Origin: a virus
Length of the DNA stretch: 50,186 nt
Direction: 5' to 3' (one strand)
Virus record (IMG/VR): IMGVR_UViG_3300015371_000057
Location: 1 to 50,186 of that record
Below the pieces are notes generated by a model, which worked only from the letters and a program-made list of their open reading frames with translations, had not been told where the DNA came from and did no database searches. The translations under genes were made by a program, and so were the position numbers. The number at the start of each line of letters is the position of its first letter. Within the stretch, counting starts at the first letter, position 1. Positions 26,051 through 34,214 of the stretch are shown in pieces.

Positions 26051-26394
26051 TCGCGGACGCCTCCCCGCTGTCCTTCGACGACCCGTTCGTCCTCGTCTGC
26101 GCGGCGGTCGTGGCCGTCCTGGCGGTGGCCCGGTTCACCCGGCTCATCGTCGACGACGACTACCCGCCGACCCGCTGGCTCACGGAGCGCTTCGTGCGGT
26201 TGGTCCCCGAGAAGTGGGGCGTGCTCGTCGAGTGCTCGTGGTGCACGTCGCCGTACGTCGCGGCGATCATCGTCGGCTGGGCGTGGGCGACCGATCTCCA
26301 CTGGTCGTGGTGGTTCGTCAACTCGATCGCCGCGCTGTCGTGGCTGGCCGGGTTCATGAACGCCCGCGACATCCCCCCCGACCAACGAGGGTGA
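26047..26394 (+). CDS. DUF1360-like membrane protein
   Basis: 115 residues with three hydrophobic segments: 'VLVCAAVVAVLAVARFTRL', 'SPYVAAIIVGWAWATDL' and 'FVNSIAALSWLAGFM'. 'ARFTRLIVDDDYPPTRW' and 'WGVLVECSWCTSPYVAAI' match the membrane protein family DUF1360 found in actinobacteria and their phages, including the C-x2-C pair. Located in the inner membrane; role unknown. Confidence 0.75.
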   Translation: MIADASPLSFDDPFVLVCAAVVAVLAVARFTRLIVDDDYPPTRWLTERFVRLVPEKWGVLVECSWCTSPYVAAIIVGWAWATDLHWSWWFVNSIAALSWLAGFMNARDIPPDQRG

Positions 26395-27074
26395 GTCGCC
26401 CGGTCCTGCTCGACCTGTTCTGCGGCGCGGGCGGCGCAAGTATGGGATACATGCGCGCCGGGTTCCGTGTCATCGGCATCGACCGCACACCCCAGCCGCG
26501 CTACCCCTTCGAGTTCCGCCGCGGCAACGCGCTGTGCCCGCCGATCGGACTGCGCCACGTGGCGGTGATCCACGCCAGTCCTCCGTGCCAGGCGTACTCC
26601 CAGGCCAACAACATCCACGGCAACGTCCACGTCGAGCTGCTCGACGCGACGCGCGAGCTGCTCGTGGGCTCGGGTCTGCCGTACGTGATCGAGAACGTGC
26701 CCGGCGCGCCGCTCGTCGACCCGGTGCTCGTGTGCGGGCGGGCGCTCGGCTGTGGCGTCAAGCGCCACCGTCACTTCGAGAGCAACTTGCCGTTGGTCGG
26801 CACGACGTGTCCTCCCGGCCACCCCGGCCACTGGCTCTCGGTGTACGGCAACTCGGCCATGACCCGCGGCGAGAAGGTCGGCCGCTTGCCGAGCGACCGC
26901 GGCAACAAGATCAGCCGCGCCCACGTCGGCACCGAGGCCGGTCGTCGCGCCATGGGCATCCCGTGGATGACGATCAACGAGCTGTCCCAGGCGATCCCCC
27001 CCGCCTACACCGAGTTCCTCGGGCGCCAGATCGCTACGCTCCTCTCGCCGGAGCCGTCGTCGCGTCATGGGTGA
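26391..27074 (+). CDS. DNA (cytosine-5) methyltransferase
   Basis: 227 residues from the GTG at 26391 (GTGA overlap). Motif I 'LDLFCGAGGASMGYMRAGF' (7-25), motif IV 'ASPPCQAYSQ' with catalytic Cys66, motif VI 'YVIENVPGAP' (98-107), an RHRHF motif VIII-like segment, and a C-terminal 'IPPAYTEFLGRQIA' as motif X. It is short compared with restriction methylases and has a reduced target-recognition region, like other stand-alone phage enzymes. No cognate endonuclease is nearby, so self-protection or provision of 5mC for the TET-like enzyme are the likely roles. Confidence 0.9.
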   Translation: MSRPVLLDLFCGAGGASMGYMRAGFRVIGIDRTPQPRYPFEFRRGNALCPPIGLRHVAVIHASPPCQAYSQANNIHGNVHVELLDATRELLVGSGLPYVIENVPGAPLVDPVLVCGRALGCGVKRHRHFESNLPLVGTTCPPGHPGHWLSVYGNSAMTRGEKVGRLPSDRGNKISRAHVGTEAGRRAMGIPWMTINELSQAIPPAYTEFLGRQIATLLSPEPSSRHG

Positions 27075-28933
27075 CGATGCCGGGAGTGCCCGCCGACCGG
27101 TGGCGGGTGCTCCCGGCCCGGTTCACCGGGCGTAACGTGTCGGTCCCAATGGCACGGGCTCGTCAACCGGCGCCGACTCCGCCCAACGGCTTCATTGCCT
27201 CCGCCGTGCGCTTGCCGACCGCGAGCCGCAACCAAGCGGGCCGCTCCGAAGGTTGGCAGGGTCAGGCGTGGCAGTACTGGGAGACGGTGGGCGAGCTGCG
27301 CGCCGTGTCGGTGTGGATCGGCAACGTGCTGTCGCGGGCCCGGCTGATCCCCGGCAAGCGCGAGGGTCGGATGATCGTGCCGCTGACCGATGCGAGCCAC
27401 CCGGCCTCGCTGGCGATGGAGGCGCTCTACGGCGGGCCGCAAGGCCAAGAGGAGATGCTGCGCCAGTACGGCATCCACGACACCGTGGCGGGCGAGTTCT
27501 ACATCGTCAACACGGCCAAGGACGACCGCTGGTACTCGCTCGCCGCGGGCAAGGTGACCCAGCTCCCGGGCGGCAAGCTCCAGGCCGACTTCGGCACCGA
27601 GGGCGGCTCCCAGCCGCTCGGCGCCAACGATCTCGTCATCCGCCAGTGGACGCCACACCCGCGCGACCCGACCCGTGCTGACTCAGCAGTCAGGAGCAAC
27701 CTGACGACGCTGGCCCAGATCGTCGGCTACGACCAGCACATCTCGGCCCAGATCCGTTCCCGCCTGGCGGGCGCGGGCGTGCTGTTCCTGTCGAACGAGG
27801 TGCAGTTCCCGGTCCCCGAGGGCGCCGATCCCAACGCCTCCCAGGCCCAGATCTTCATGTCGCTGCTCGGGGAAGCGATGATGACGCCGATCCAGGACCC
27901 CGGCGACCCGAGCGCGCTGGTGCCGATCGTGGCGATGGTGCCGACCGAGAGCCTCGGCAAGAACGAGCACCTGAAGTTCTGGACCGACCTCGACGAGGCG
28001 GTCGTCGAGATGCGCGACGCCGGGATCAAGCGGTTGGCCCTCGGGATGGACGTGCCGCCCGAGGTGTTGCTGGGGATCGCCGACGCCAACCACTGGAACG
28101 CCTGGCTCTCGGAGGAGAGCGCGGTGAAGGCCCACCTGGAGCCGCGCCTCGGCAACTTCGCCTGGGGTCTGTCGACGCAGTACCTGCGCCCGGCGCTGAA
28201 GGGTCAGCTCCCCCGTGGCGAGACGCCCGAGGACTACTACGTCCTGGCCGACACGTCGTCGATCCGCCTCCGCCCGAACCGCTCGTCCGAGGCCATCGAG
28301 CTGTACAACCTGGGCGAGCTGAGCGGCGAGGCGCTGCGCCGGGAGACGGGCTTCCAGCCCGAGGACAGCCCCGAGCAGCCGGAGTTCGAGCGGTGGCTGC
28401 TCAAGCGAATCTCGACCGGCGCCGTCAGCCCCGAGCAGACCGCCGCCGCCCTCAAGCTCTTGGGCATCGACCTCGGAGAGCTCACCGCACCGGTCACCCC
28501 GCCCGCCGACCACACACGCATCGACACCGAGCCCGCGCTGGAGGATCGCACCCCACCCGAGCTGGAGCAGGGTCGGGCGCGGGCGAACCAACCGGCCGGG
28601 CTCGCCGCGGCGTGCGACGTGTTGGTGTACCGGGCGCTGGAGCGGGCGGGCAATCGCCTCCGCAACGTCCACCCGCGCACCGACACCTCGATGATGGCGG
28701 CGATCGACGTCTACCGGACGCTCGTCGGGGAGCCGGACCACCTGCTGTCGGGGGCGTGGGACTGCGCGACCGACGTGCTCGGTCCGTACACCGACGACCC
28801 GGCCCCCGTCATCGACACCCTCGACTTCTACGTGCGCGGCCTGCTCAGTTCGCAGCGCCCGCACTCGCCCGTCGTGCTCGGGGCGCTGCTCGCCTCGGCG
28901 CCGACCCCGCTGGAGGCGGTGGTCCGTGGCTGA
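27071..28933 (+). CDS. Portal protein
   Basis: 620 residues from the GTG at 27071 (GTGA overlap; ATG at 27077 is an alternative). Basic Pro-rich start, then the portal core: 'WQYWETVGELRAVSVWIGNV', 'HGIxD'-type region around 'YGIHDTVAGEFYIVNT', 'SLAAGKVTQLPGG', 'DLVIRQWTPHPRDP', and 'GMDVPPEVLLGIADANHWNA', a segment typical of actinophage portals. The last 150 residues form an extra acidic/helical tail. Dodecameric ring at the capsid vertex through which DNA passes. Confidence 0.85.
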   Translation: MTMPGVPADRWRVLPARFTGRNVSVPMARARQPAPTPPNGFIASAVRLPTASRNQAGRSEGWQGQAWQYWETVGELRAVSVWIGNVLSRARLIPGKREGRMIVPLTDASHPASLAMEALYGGPQGQEEMLRQYGIHDTVAGEFYIVNTAKDDRWYSLAAGKVTQLPGGKLQADFGTEGGSQPLGANDLVIRQWTPHPRDPTRADSAVRSNLTTLAQIVGYDQHISAQIRSRLAGAGVLFLSNEVQFPVPEGADPNASQAQIFMSLLGEAMMTPIQDPGDPSALVPIVAMVPTESLGKNEHLKFWTDLDEAVVEMRDAGIKRLALGMDVPPEVLLGIADANHWNAWLSEESAVKAHLEPRLGNFAWGLSTQYLRPALKGQLPRGETPEDYYVLADTSSIRLRPNRSSEAIELYNLGELSGEALRRETGFQPEDSPEQPEFERWLLKRISTGAVSPEQTAAALKLLGIDLGELTAPVTPPADHTRIDTEPALEDRTPPELEQGRARANQPAGLAAACDVLVYRALERAGNRLRNVHPRTDTSMMAAIDVYRTLVGEPDHLLSGAWDCATDVLGPYTDDPAPVIDTLDFYVRGLLSSQRPHSPVVLGALLASAPTPLEAVVRG

Positions 28934-30851
28934 CGCAGCGGAGATCGCGGCGCTCATCCGCAACGAGATCGAGGATGCGCTGACCGAGTTCGACCCGATG
29001 CCCCGGCAGCGTCGGATGCGCGAGGCGGCACGCGACGCCTTCCTCATCGCCTACAACGACCTCACCCCGACCGACGTGACCGACGTGACCAACGAGGAGG
29101 CCGCCAACTTCGTCGGGTCGTTGCAGAACATGTTCTCGCTCACCGACCCCGACGGCACGCCCGAGCAGACCGACCGCATCGCCGGGATCATGGGCGTGGC
29201 GGCGATGAACGCGGCGACGGTGGCCGCCAACCCCGGCGCCAACAAGACGTGGATCACGATGCGCGACGACCGCGTCCGCGAGACGCACGTCCCGATGCAC
29301 GACGTGACCGTGGGGTCGCTGGAGACGTTCGACGTGGGCGGGTTCGACCTGCTCTACCCCGGCCAGCCGGTCGGTCCCCCGGAGATCTGGATCAACTGTC
29401 GATGCAAGTTGGCGGTGGGTGGAACACTCACCTCGGGAGGCGACATGGACCCAGCCGACACCGTGAGCAGCGCCCTGGAGACGGGCGCCCACGTCCACTC
29501 CTGGACGCCGGGCGACCACAGCCACAGCTTCTCGATCGATGACCCCGACACCCTCGTCGCTCGCGAGTTCGACGCCGCCAAGCGGCGAGCGATGGCCGAC
29601 CGCGGCACGGCGATGCCCGATGGCAGCTTCCCGATCTCCAACGTCGAGGACCTCCGCAACGCCATCCAGGCCATCGGGCGGGCCAAGGACCCCGAGGCCG
29701 TCAAGCGCCACATCCGCAAGCGGGCGCGGGCGCTCGGTGCGACCAACCTGCTCCCCGAGTCGTGGACGGCGAGCCTCGATGCCGCCGTCAACACCCACGA
29801 CGCGCCGGGCTGGGTCACCAACCCCCGCGAGACGCAACGGCTGCGGACGTACTGGACGCGCGGCGAGGGCGCCGGGAAGATCCGCTGGGGTCAACCCGGC
29901 GACTTCGACCGCTGTCGATCCCAGCTCCGCAAGTACGTCTCCAACCCGAGCTTCCTCGCCGGGACGTGTGCCAACCTCCACTACGTGGCCCTCGGCTACT
30001 GGCCGAACCAGGGTCCCCACGAGGGCAAGCACGGCCACGCCTCTGCTGCCCCACCCGCCTTCGATCCCGACTTCGACACCGAGGAGTCCGCTGCCGTGAC
30101 TGCCGCCTTCACCGCCGCCGCCGAGCTGACCGACGAGCTGCCTCCTGCCGAGTGGTTCGCCGACCCCCAGCTCGACGGGCCGACCCCGCTCACCGTCTCC
30201 GACGAGGGGCGTGTGGTCGGCCACCTCGCCACCTTCGACACCTGCCACGTCGGCGTGTCGGGGAGCTGCCAACTGCCGCCGCGCAGCCAGCACGACTACG
30301 CCTACTTCCGCACCGGGGAGGCGATCACGGCAGGCGGGCCGGTCCCGGTGGGCCAGATCACGATGGACACCGGCCACGCTGGGACTGACCTCGGTCCGAC
30401 CGCTGCCGTCTCACACTACGACGACACCGGCACCGTGGTCGCGGACGTCGCGGCCGGGGAGGATGCCCACGGCATCTGGGTCGCGGGCATGGTGCGGCCG
30501 GGGACAACGGAGAGCCAGCTGCGGACGCTGCGCGCCGGGAGCCTGAGCGGTGACTGGCGTCGCATCGGCGGCAACCTGGAGCTGGTGGCGGCGCTCGTCG
30601 TGAACGTCCCCGGCTTCCCCATCCCGCGCACCCAGGTCGCCTCAGCCGGGGGCACCGAGTTCGCGCTGACCGCGGCGGCGATCGTCGCCATCGACCCCAA
30701 CGCTCACGACGCCGACCGCATCGCGGTGGCCGTGATGGCGGCGATGGATCAGCGCACCGCCGACGCCAAGCGCCGCGAGCGCGCCGCGGCACTGGCCGCA
30801 GACATCACCGACCTGCGAGTGAACGCGCTCGCCGCCGCAGTGGGAGGCTGA
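28926..30851 (+). CDS. MuF-like head morphogenesis protein fused to a capsid maturation protease
   Basis: 641 residues from the GTG at 28926. Residues about 105-163 are MuF-like: 'KTWITMRDDRVRETHVPMHD' and the closing 'PPEIWINCRCKL'. A linker follows with 'AMPDGSFPISNVEDLRNAI' and 'HIRKRARALGATNL'. The C-terminal third carries the maturation protease pattern: 'GHLATFDTCHVGV', 'TMDTGHAGTDLG' (catalytic His region), 'LRAGSLSGDWR' (Ser region) and 'ELVAALVVNVPGFPIPR'. Such fusions put the protease inside the prohead together with the portal. Confidence 0.8.
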   Translation: MADAAEIAALIRNEIEDALTEFDPMPRQRRMREAARDAFLIAYNDLTPTDVTDVTNEEAANFVGSLQNMFSLTDPDGTPEQTDRIAGIMGVAAMNAATVAANPGANKTWITMRDDRVRETHVPMHDVTVGSLETFDVGGFDLLYPGQPVGPPEIWINCRCKLAVGGTLTSGGDMDPADTVSSALETGAHVHSWTPGDHSHSFSIDDPDTLVAREFDAAKRRAMADRGTAMPDGSFPISNVEDLRNAIQAIGRAKDPEAVKRHIRKRARALGATNLLPESWTASLDAAVNTHDAPGWVTNPRETQRLRTYWTRGEGAGKIRWGQPGDFDRCRSQLRKYVSNPSFLAGTCANLHYVALGYWPNQGPHEGKHGHASAAPPAFDPDFDTEESAAVTAAFTAAAELTDELPPAEWFADPQLDGPTPLTVSDEGRVVGHLATFDTCHVGVSGSCQLPPRSQHDYAYFRTGEAITAGGPVPVGQITMDTGHAGTDLGPTAAVSHYDDTGTVVADVAAGEDAHGIWVAGMVRPGTTESQLRTLRAGSLSGDWRRIGGNLELVAALVVNVPGFPIPRTQVASAGGTEFALTAAAIVAIDPNAHDADRIAVAVMAAMDQRTADAKRRERAAALAADITDLRVNALAAAVGG

Positions 30852-30855
30852 GGAC

Positions 30856-31224
30856 ATGGCTGACGCCAAGACCAACATCACCGACGAGGGCGACCACCGG
30901 GGAGCCACCGTCACGACGCTCGTCTCCGCTCACGACCGCGGCTCGCGCGACTACAACCAGCGCGTCGGGGAGGGCGACCCGTTCGGCTCCAACGGCCCAC
31001 CCGCGCCGACCCCGCCGCCAGCGACCGGCGCCACCGCGGGCTCGCCGGGCTCGTGGACGCCCGCTGGCTCGACGCCACCGGCCGACGCAGCCGCCGCGTC
31101 GAGCATCACCGCCAGCCCGACCACCGCGTGGACGACCGGCCAGTACGTCCAGGGCTCGACCGCTGGCGCTCCCGGCGAGATGACCTGGAGCGGCACCGGC
31201 TGGGTCGGGGGGCGTGCTCCCTGA
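30856..31224 (+). CDS. Probable head fibre/decoration protein
   Basis: 122 residues. After a polar N-terminus, a Pro/Ala/Gly linker leads to a C-terminal domain of about 65 residues: 'GSPGSWTPAGSTPPA', 'ITASPTTAWTTGQYVQGS', 'WSGTGWVGGRAP'. The same domain ends the 34215-35147 protein and is common at the C-terminus of actinophage head and tail proteins, where it is thought to be surface-exposed. Position between protease and capsid suits a head decoration. Confidence 0.6.
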   Translation: MADAKTNITDEGDHRGATVTTLVSAHDRGSRDYNQRVGEGDPFGSNGPPAPTPPPATGATAGSPGSWTPAGSTPPADAAAASSITASPTTAWTTGQYVQGSTAGAPGEMTWSGTGWVGGRAP

Positions 31225-31361
31225 TGGGCTGCGGCTGCGGCAAGAAGCGCAAGTACCTCGTCACCACCAAGGCGGGCGTGCAGTCCACCGTCGACACCCT
31301 CTCGGCTGCGATGCAGATCATCCGCAAGGAGGGCGGCAACTACAAGCCGATCAAGGTCTGA
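31224..31361 (+). CDS. Small MGCGCGKKRK-type protein
   Basis: 45 residues, ATG sharing a base with the previous stop. Starts MGCGCGKKRKYLVTTKAGVQ and ends 'SAAMQIIRKEGGNYKPIKV'. This short type, with a Cys-Gly-Cys-Gly start and basic patch, is recurrent next to head genes in actinophages; role unknown. Confidence 0.65.
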   Translation: MGCGCGKKRKYLVTTKAGVQSTVDTLSAAMQIIRKEGGNYKPIKV

Positions 31362-31559
31362 TCAGCCGCCTCCGGTCGGCCCGGTCAGATCCTCGACCGG
31401 CGCGTCAGGTGCCACCTCGCGCACGGCGTCGATCCCGTTGAGGGCTCCGGTCAGCGACGTGTAGCCCTCGGACACGGCGATGATCTCGCCGTTGTCAGCC
31501 CTCAGACGCCACCGCCGCTCACCCGCCTCGTCGATGTAGACCTCGTACTGCGCGCTCAT
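31362..31559 (-). CDS. DUF1508/YegP-like small protein, antisense moron
   Basis: 65 residues from the ATG at 31559. 'YEVYIDEAGERRWRLRADNG' and 'IIAVSEGYTSLTGALNGIDA' followed by 'VREVAPDAPVEDLT' is one full DUF1508 (YegP) unit: two strands and a helix with the 'GE-xY-S--A---GI-AV' pattern. It lies opposite to the late operon between head genes; its stop abuts the stop of the preceding plus gene. An ACACCC-A-GGGTGT repeat sits just upstream. Confidence 0.75.
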   Translation of the reverse strand: MSAQYEVYIDEAGERRWRLRADNGEIIAVSEGYTSLTGALNGIDAVREVAPDAPVEDLTGPTGGG

Positions 31560-31572
31560 GGTTCCCACTGTG

Positions 31573-31585
31573 ACACCCAGGGTGT
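31573..31585. promoter_or_regulatory. Inverted repeat upstream of the DUF1508 gene
   Basis: ACACCC-A-GGGTGT centred 20 bp upstream of the minus ATG at 31559. It may be an operator for that gene's own promoter. The rest of the 31560-31716 gap holds a short GCCGC-TGAA-GCGGC hairpin at about 31646 and the capsid gene's ribosome-binding site GCGGAGG. Confidence 0.4.
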
Positions 31586-31716
31586 AGCGTCCCGCCCCAG
31601 ACGACCGAGGGTCCCTGTCGAGCGAAGCTCCAGGAACCCGCTGACGCCGCTGAAGCGGCAGGCGCGGTTGGCGAACGATCCTCAACACCCGTCCCTCTCG
31701 ACCTGCGGAGGCTGTG

Positions 31717-33369
31717 ATGTACGAGCTCCCGGAGAACCTCACCGCCCAGTCGGCCGAGGAACTGCAAGCACTGATCGACGGAGGGCTCGATGCCCTGCGC
31801 GCTCTCAAGATCACGGCCGAGTCCTCGGAGGAGGACGTGGCCGAGGGCGAGCGCATCGTCGCCGCGATCAAGACCGTGCAGGGGGAGGTGTCCCGGCGCG
31901 CCGCCGACGCCACCCGCAAGACGCGCGCCGACGCGCTTCAGACGTTCGCCACCACCACGCCCGAGGAGCCCGAGGCACCGGCCGAGCCGGAGACGCCCGC
32001 CGAGCCGGAGGCCCCAGCCGAGCCGGAGGCCATCGTGCCCGATGAGGTCATCCAGCCCGAGCCGGTGACCGCTGCCGGGTCGCCCGCTCGCCGCGCTGCC
32101 GCCAACGCGGCGCCGATCACGGTGCCCGCCCGCCGCACGGAGGCCGTGAGCCTGCTCGCCGCGGCCGACGTGCCGGGCTTCCCGACCGGCGCCCCGCTCG
32201 ACGGCCTCGCCGCCGTCGTCTCCGCGGTGCTCAACCGGTGCAAGGGTCTGCCGACCACCCGCATCGGTGGCGCCGATGGCGTGCGCCACCGCTACGGCGC
32301 TGCCCTGATCCAGAAGAACGGCTACGGCGACATCAGCCAGGCCGCGGATCACGACGACTACCACCTCGTGTGGGCGGCCGGTGATGAGCGTCGCCTGCCC
32401 GGCAACTCCCTCGTCGCGGCAGGCGGCTGGTGTGCTCCGAGCGAGACGCTGTACGACCTGTGCCAGTTCGAGACGGTCGACGGCATCCTCTCGATCCCGG
32501 AGATGCAGATCACCCGCGGCGGCATCCGCTGGACGCAGGGTCCCGACTTCAGCGACATCTACGACGCCTGCGGCTTCGCGCTGACCGAGCAGGAGGCCAT
32601 CGACGGGACCGCGCAGAAGGACTGCTGCATCGTCGACTGCCCGCCGTTCGACGAGATCCGCCTCGACGCGGTCGGCCTGTGCGTGAAGACCCCGCTGCTG
32701 ACGAACACGGCCTACCCCGAGCTGGTGCGCCGGTTCATGGAGGGCGCGCTCGTCGCCCACCAGCACAAGGTCAACAAGCGGATCATCGACGACATCACGG
32801 CCGCGGCCGGGACGGCGACGCTGCTCAACGACAACGGCTCGCTGGAGCAGACGCTGGCCCAGGTCGAGCTGCTCGCCGTGGGAATGCGCTACCGCTACCG
32901 CATGAGCCAGACCCAGAGCATCGAAATCGTCGCGCCGTTCTGGCTGCGGACGCTGCTGCGCATGGACATCGCCCGGCGCCAGTTCGTCAACCCGTCCGAG
33001 GTCAGCGACGCGTCGATCAACAGCTGGTTCACGGCCCGCAACCTGATGGTCCAGTGGGTCTACGACTTCCAGGACCTCGACGTCGATCCGAACTGCACGG
33101 TCGCGGTGCCCGCCACGGTGACGATCCTGATGTACCCGGCCGGGACCTGGATCAAGGGCTCGGCCGACGTCATCAACATCGACTCGGTGTACGACTCGAC
33201 GGGCCTGTCGGAGAACGTGTTCACGGCGCTGTTCATGGAGGAGGGCATCCTCGCCGTCCAGCGCTGCACGCACACGTGCGCCTACACCTTGCCCGTCTGC
33301 GTCAGCGGCCGCACCGGCGCCGCCGACCTGACCGGCTGCTACACGTTCGGCGCCGACGTCACGCCGTGA
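31717..33369 (+). CDS. Major capsid protein with fused N-terminal scaffold-like region
   Basis: 550 residues from the ATG at 31717 (CGGAGG 5 nt upstream). Residues 1-85 are helical and acidic ('SAEELQALIDGGLDALRALK'); 85-115 is a Pro/Glu repeat (PEAPAEPETPAEPEA). The HK97-type shell domain follows, with 'HQHKVNKRIIDDITAAAGTA', 'IEIVAPFWLRTLLRMDIARR' and 'VTILMYPAGTWIKGSADVIN'. The N-terminal part probably acts as scaffold (delta domain) and is removed by the maturation protease. Notably Cys-rich for a capsid ('KDCCIVDCPPF', 'CTHTCAYTLPVCV'). Confidence 0.85.
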   Translation: MYELPENLTAQSAEELQALIDGGLDALRALKITAESSEEDVAEGERIVAAIKTVQGEVSRRAADATRKTRADALQTFATTTPEEPEAPAEPETPAEPEAPAEPEAIVPDEVIQPEPVTAAGSPARRAAANAAPITVPARRTEAVSLLAAADVPGFPTGAPLDGLAAVVSAVLNRCKGLPTTRIGGADGVRHRYGAALIQKNGYGDISQAADHDDYHLVWAAGDERRLPGNSLVAAGGWCAPSETLYDLCQFETVDGILSIPEMQITRGGIRWTQGPDFSDIYDACGFALTEQEAIDGTAQKDCCIVDCPPFDEIRLDAVGLCVKTPLLTNTAYPELVRRFMEGALVAHQHKVNKRIIDDITAAAGTATLLNDNGSLEQTLAQVELLAVGMRYRYRMSQTQSIEIVAPFWLRTLLRMDIARRQFVNPSEVSDASINSWFTARNLMVQWVYDFQDLDVDPNCTVAVPATVTILMYPAGTWIKGSADVINIDSVYDSTGLSENVFTALFMEEGILAVQRCTHTCAYTLPVCVSGRTGAADLTGCYTFGADVTP

Positions 33370-33406
33370 TCTGTGAGGGGAAGCGCGAGCGAGAGGAGGT
33401 GAGTCG

Positions 33407-34198
33407 ATGGCAGAGATGATCGCTGGAGCGCGATGGTTCCTTGACGTACCAGCGCCGCCCGTCCTTGGCGGTGGCGTTCTGTCGGTCGCCCGCGTCATCG
33501 ACAACCCTCCGACGCACGCGCTGATGGGCTCCGAGTACACGACCGATGCGTGTGCAACGGCCCAGGAATGGCTCGAAGACTGGTGCGACATGACCCCGGC
33601 CACCCAGAAGGTGTTCGACACCGGCTGGGAGCTCGTGACCGGCGACCCGTTCGTCGCCTACACCGGCCTGGAGTGCATGCTCACGACGCTCAACGAGGCC
33701 AAGGGTCGGGTGCTCGATCGGTTCGCCTACGCCGAGAGCCGCTCGGTCGACAAGAACATCGCCGCCTGGCTGAGCGCCAACGCGGCGGTCGACCTCGGCG
33801 GTCCCTTCCCGGTGAACGAGGCCATCGGCATCGCAGAGGCGTACGCGGCGACGGTGTACGGCGGCGTCCCCACGCTGCTCATCCCGCGCCAGTACGTGGC
33901 CTGCGCTTGTGGCTACGCCGTGCGCTCCAACCTCGACGGCTCGCTGGCAACGTGCCAGGGCGCCCAGGTCGCCAACATCACCACCCCGATCACGCTGCCG
34001 GTCGTGGCCGACGCGCCGGGGACGATGTACGTGACCGGCCAGATCACGCTGCTGCGCGGCGCGATCAGCTCGTACTCGACGCCACAACAGGTGCTCGACG
34101 ACACCGGGCGCTTCGCCCCGCCCCGCGCGCTCGCCGAGCGCATCTACGTCCCACTCATCGAATGCCTGACCGCCAAGGTCCAGGTGACGTGCTCATGA
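33407..34198 (+). CDS. Virion structural protein, possibly HK97-fold related
   Basis: 263 residues, ATG with GAGAGGAGGTGAGTCG upstream. 'IAGARWFLDVPAPPVLGGGV' at the start and 'IAEAYAATVYGGVPTLLIPR' in the middle, then 'YVACACGYAVRSN', 'GTMYVTGQITLLRGAIS' and 'ALAERIYVPLIECL'. The order of a long helix and central strands is reminiscent of a reduced capsid-like fold, and it directly follows the capsid gene. Minor capsid or vertex protein is the best guess. Cys-rich. Confidence 0.6.
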   Translation: MAEMIAGARWFLDVPAPPVLGGGVLSVARVIDNPPTHALMGSEYTTDACATAQEWLEDWCDMTPATQKVFDTGWELVTGDPFVAYTGLECMLTTLNEAKGRVLDRFAYAESRSVDKNIAAWLSANAAVDLGGPFPVNEAIGIAEAYAATVYGGVPTLLIPRQYVACACGYAVRSNLDGSLATCQGAQVANITTPITLPVVADAPGTMYVTGQITLLRGAISSYSTPQQVLDDTGRFAPPRALAERIYVPLIECLTAKVQVTCS

Positions 34199-34214
34199 AC
34201 CAGAGGAGCTAGCG

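Noticed and set aside
27683-29047. Long minus-strand frame opposite the portal and protease genes
   Set aside because: No start signal and unnatural Arg/Gln/Leu-rich composition; the plus strand carries recognised proteins.
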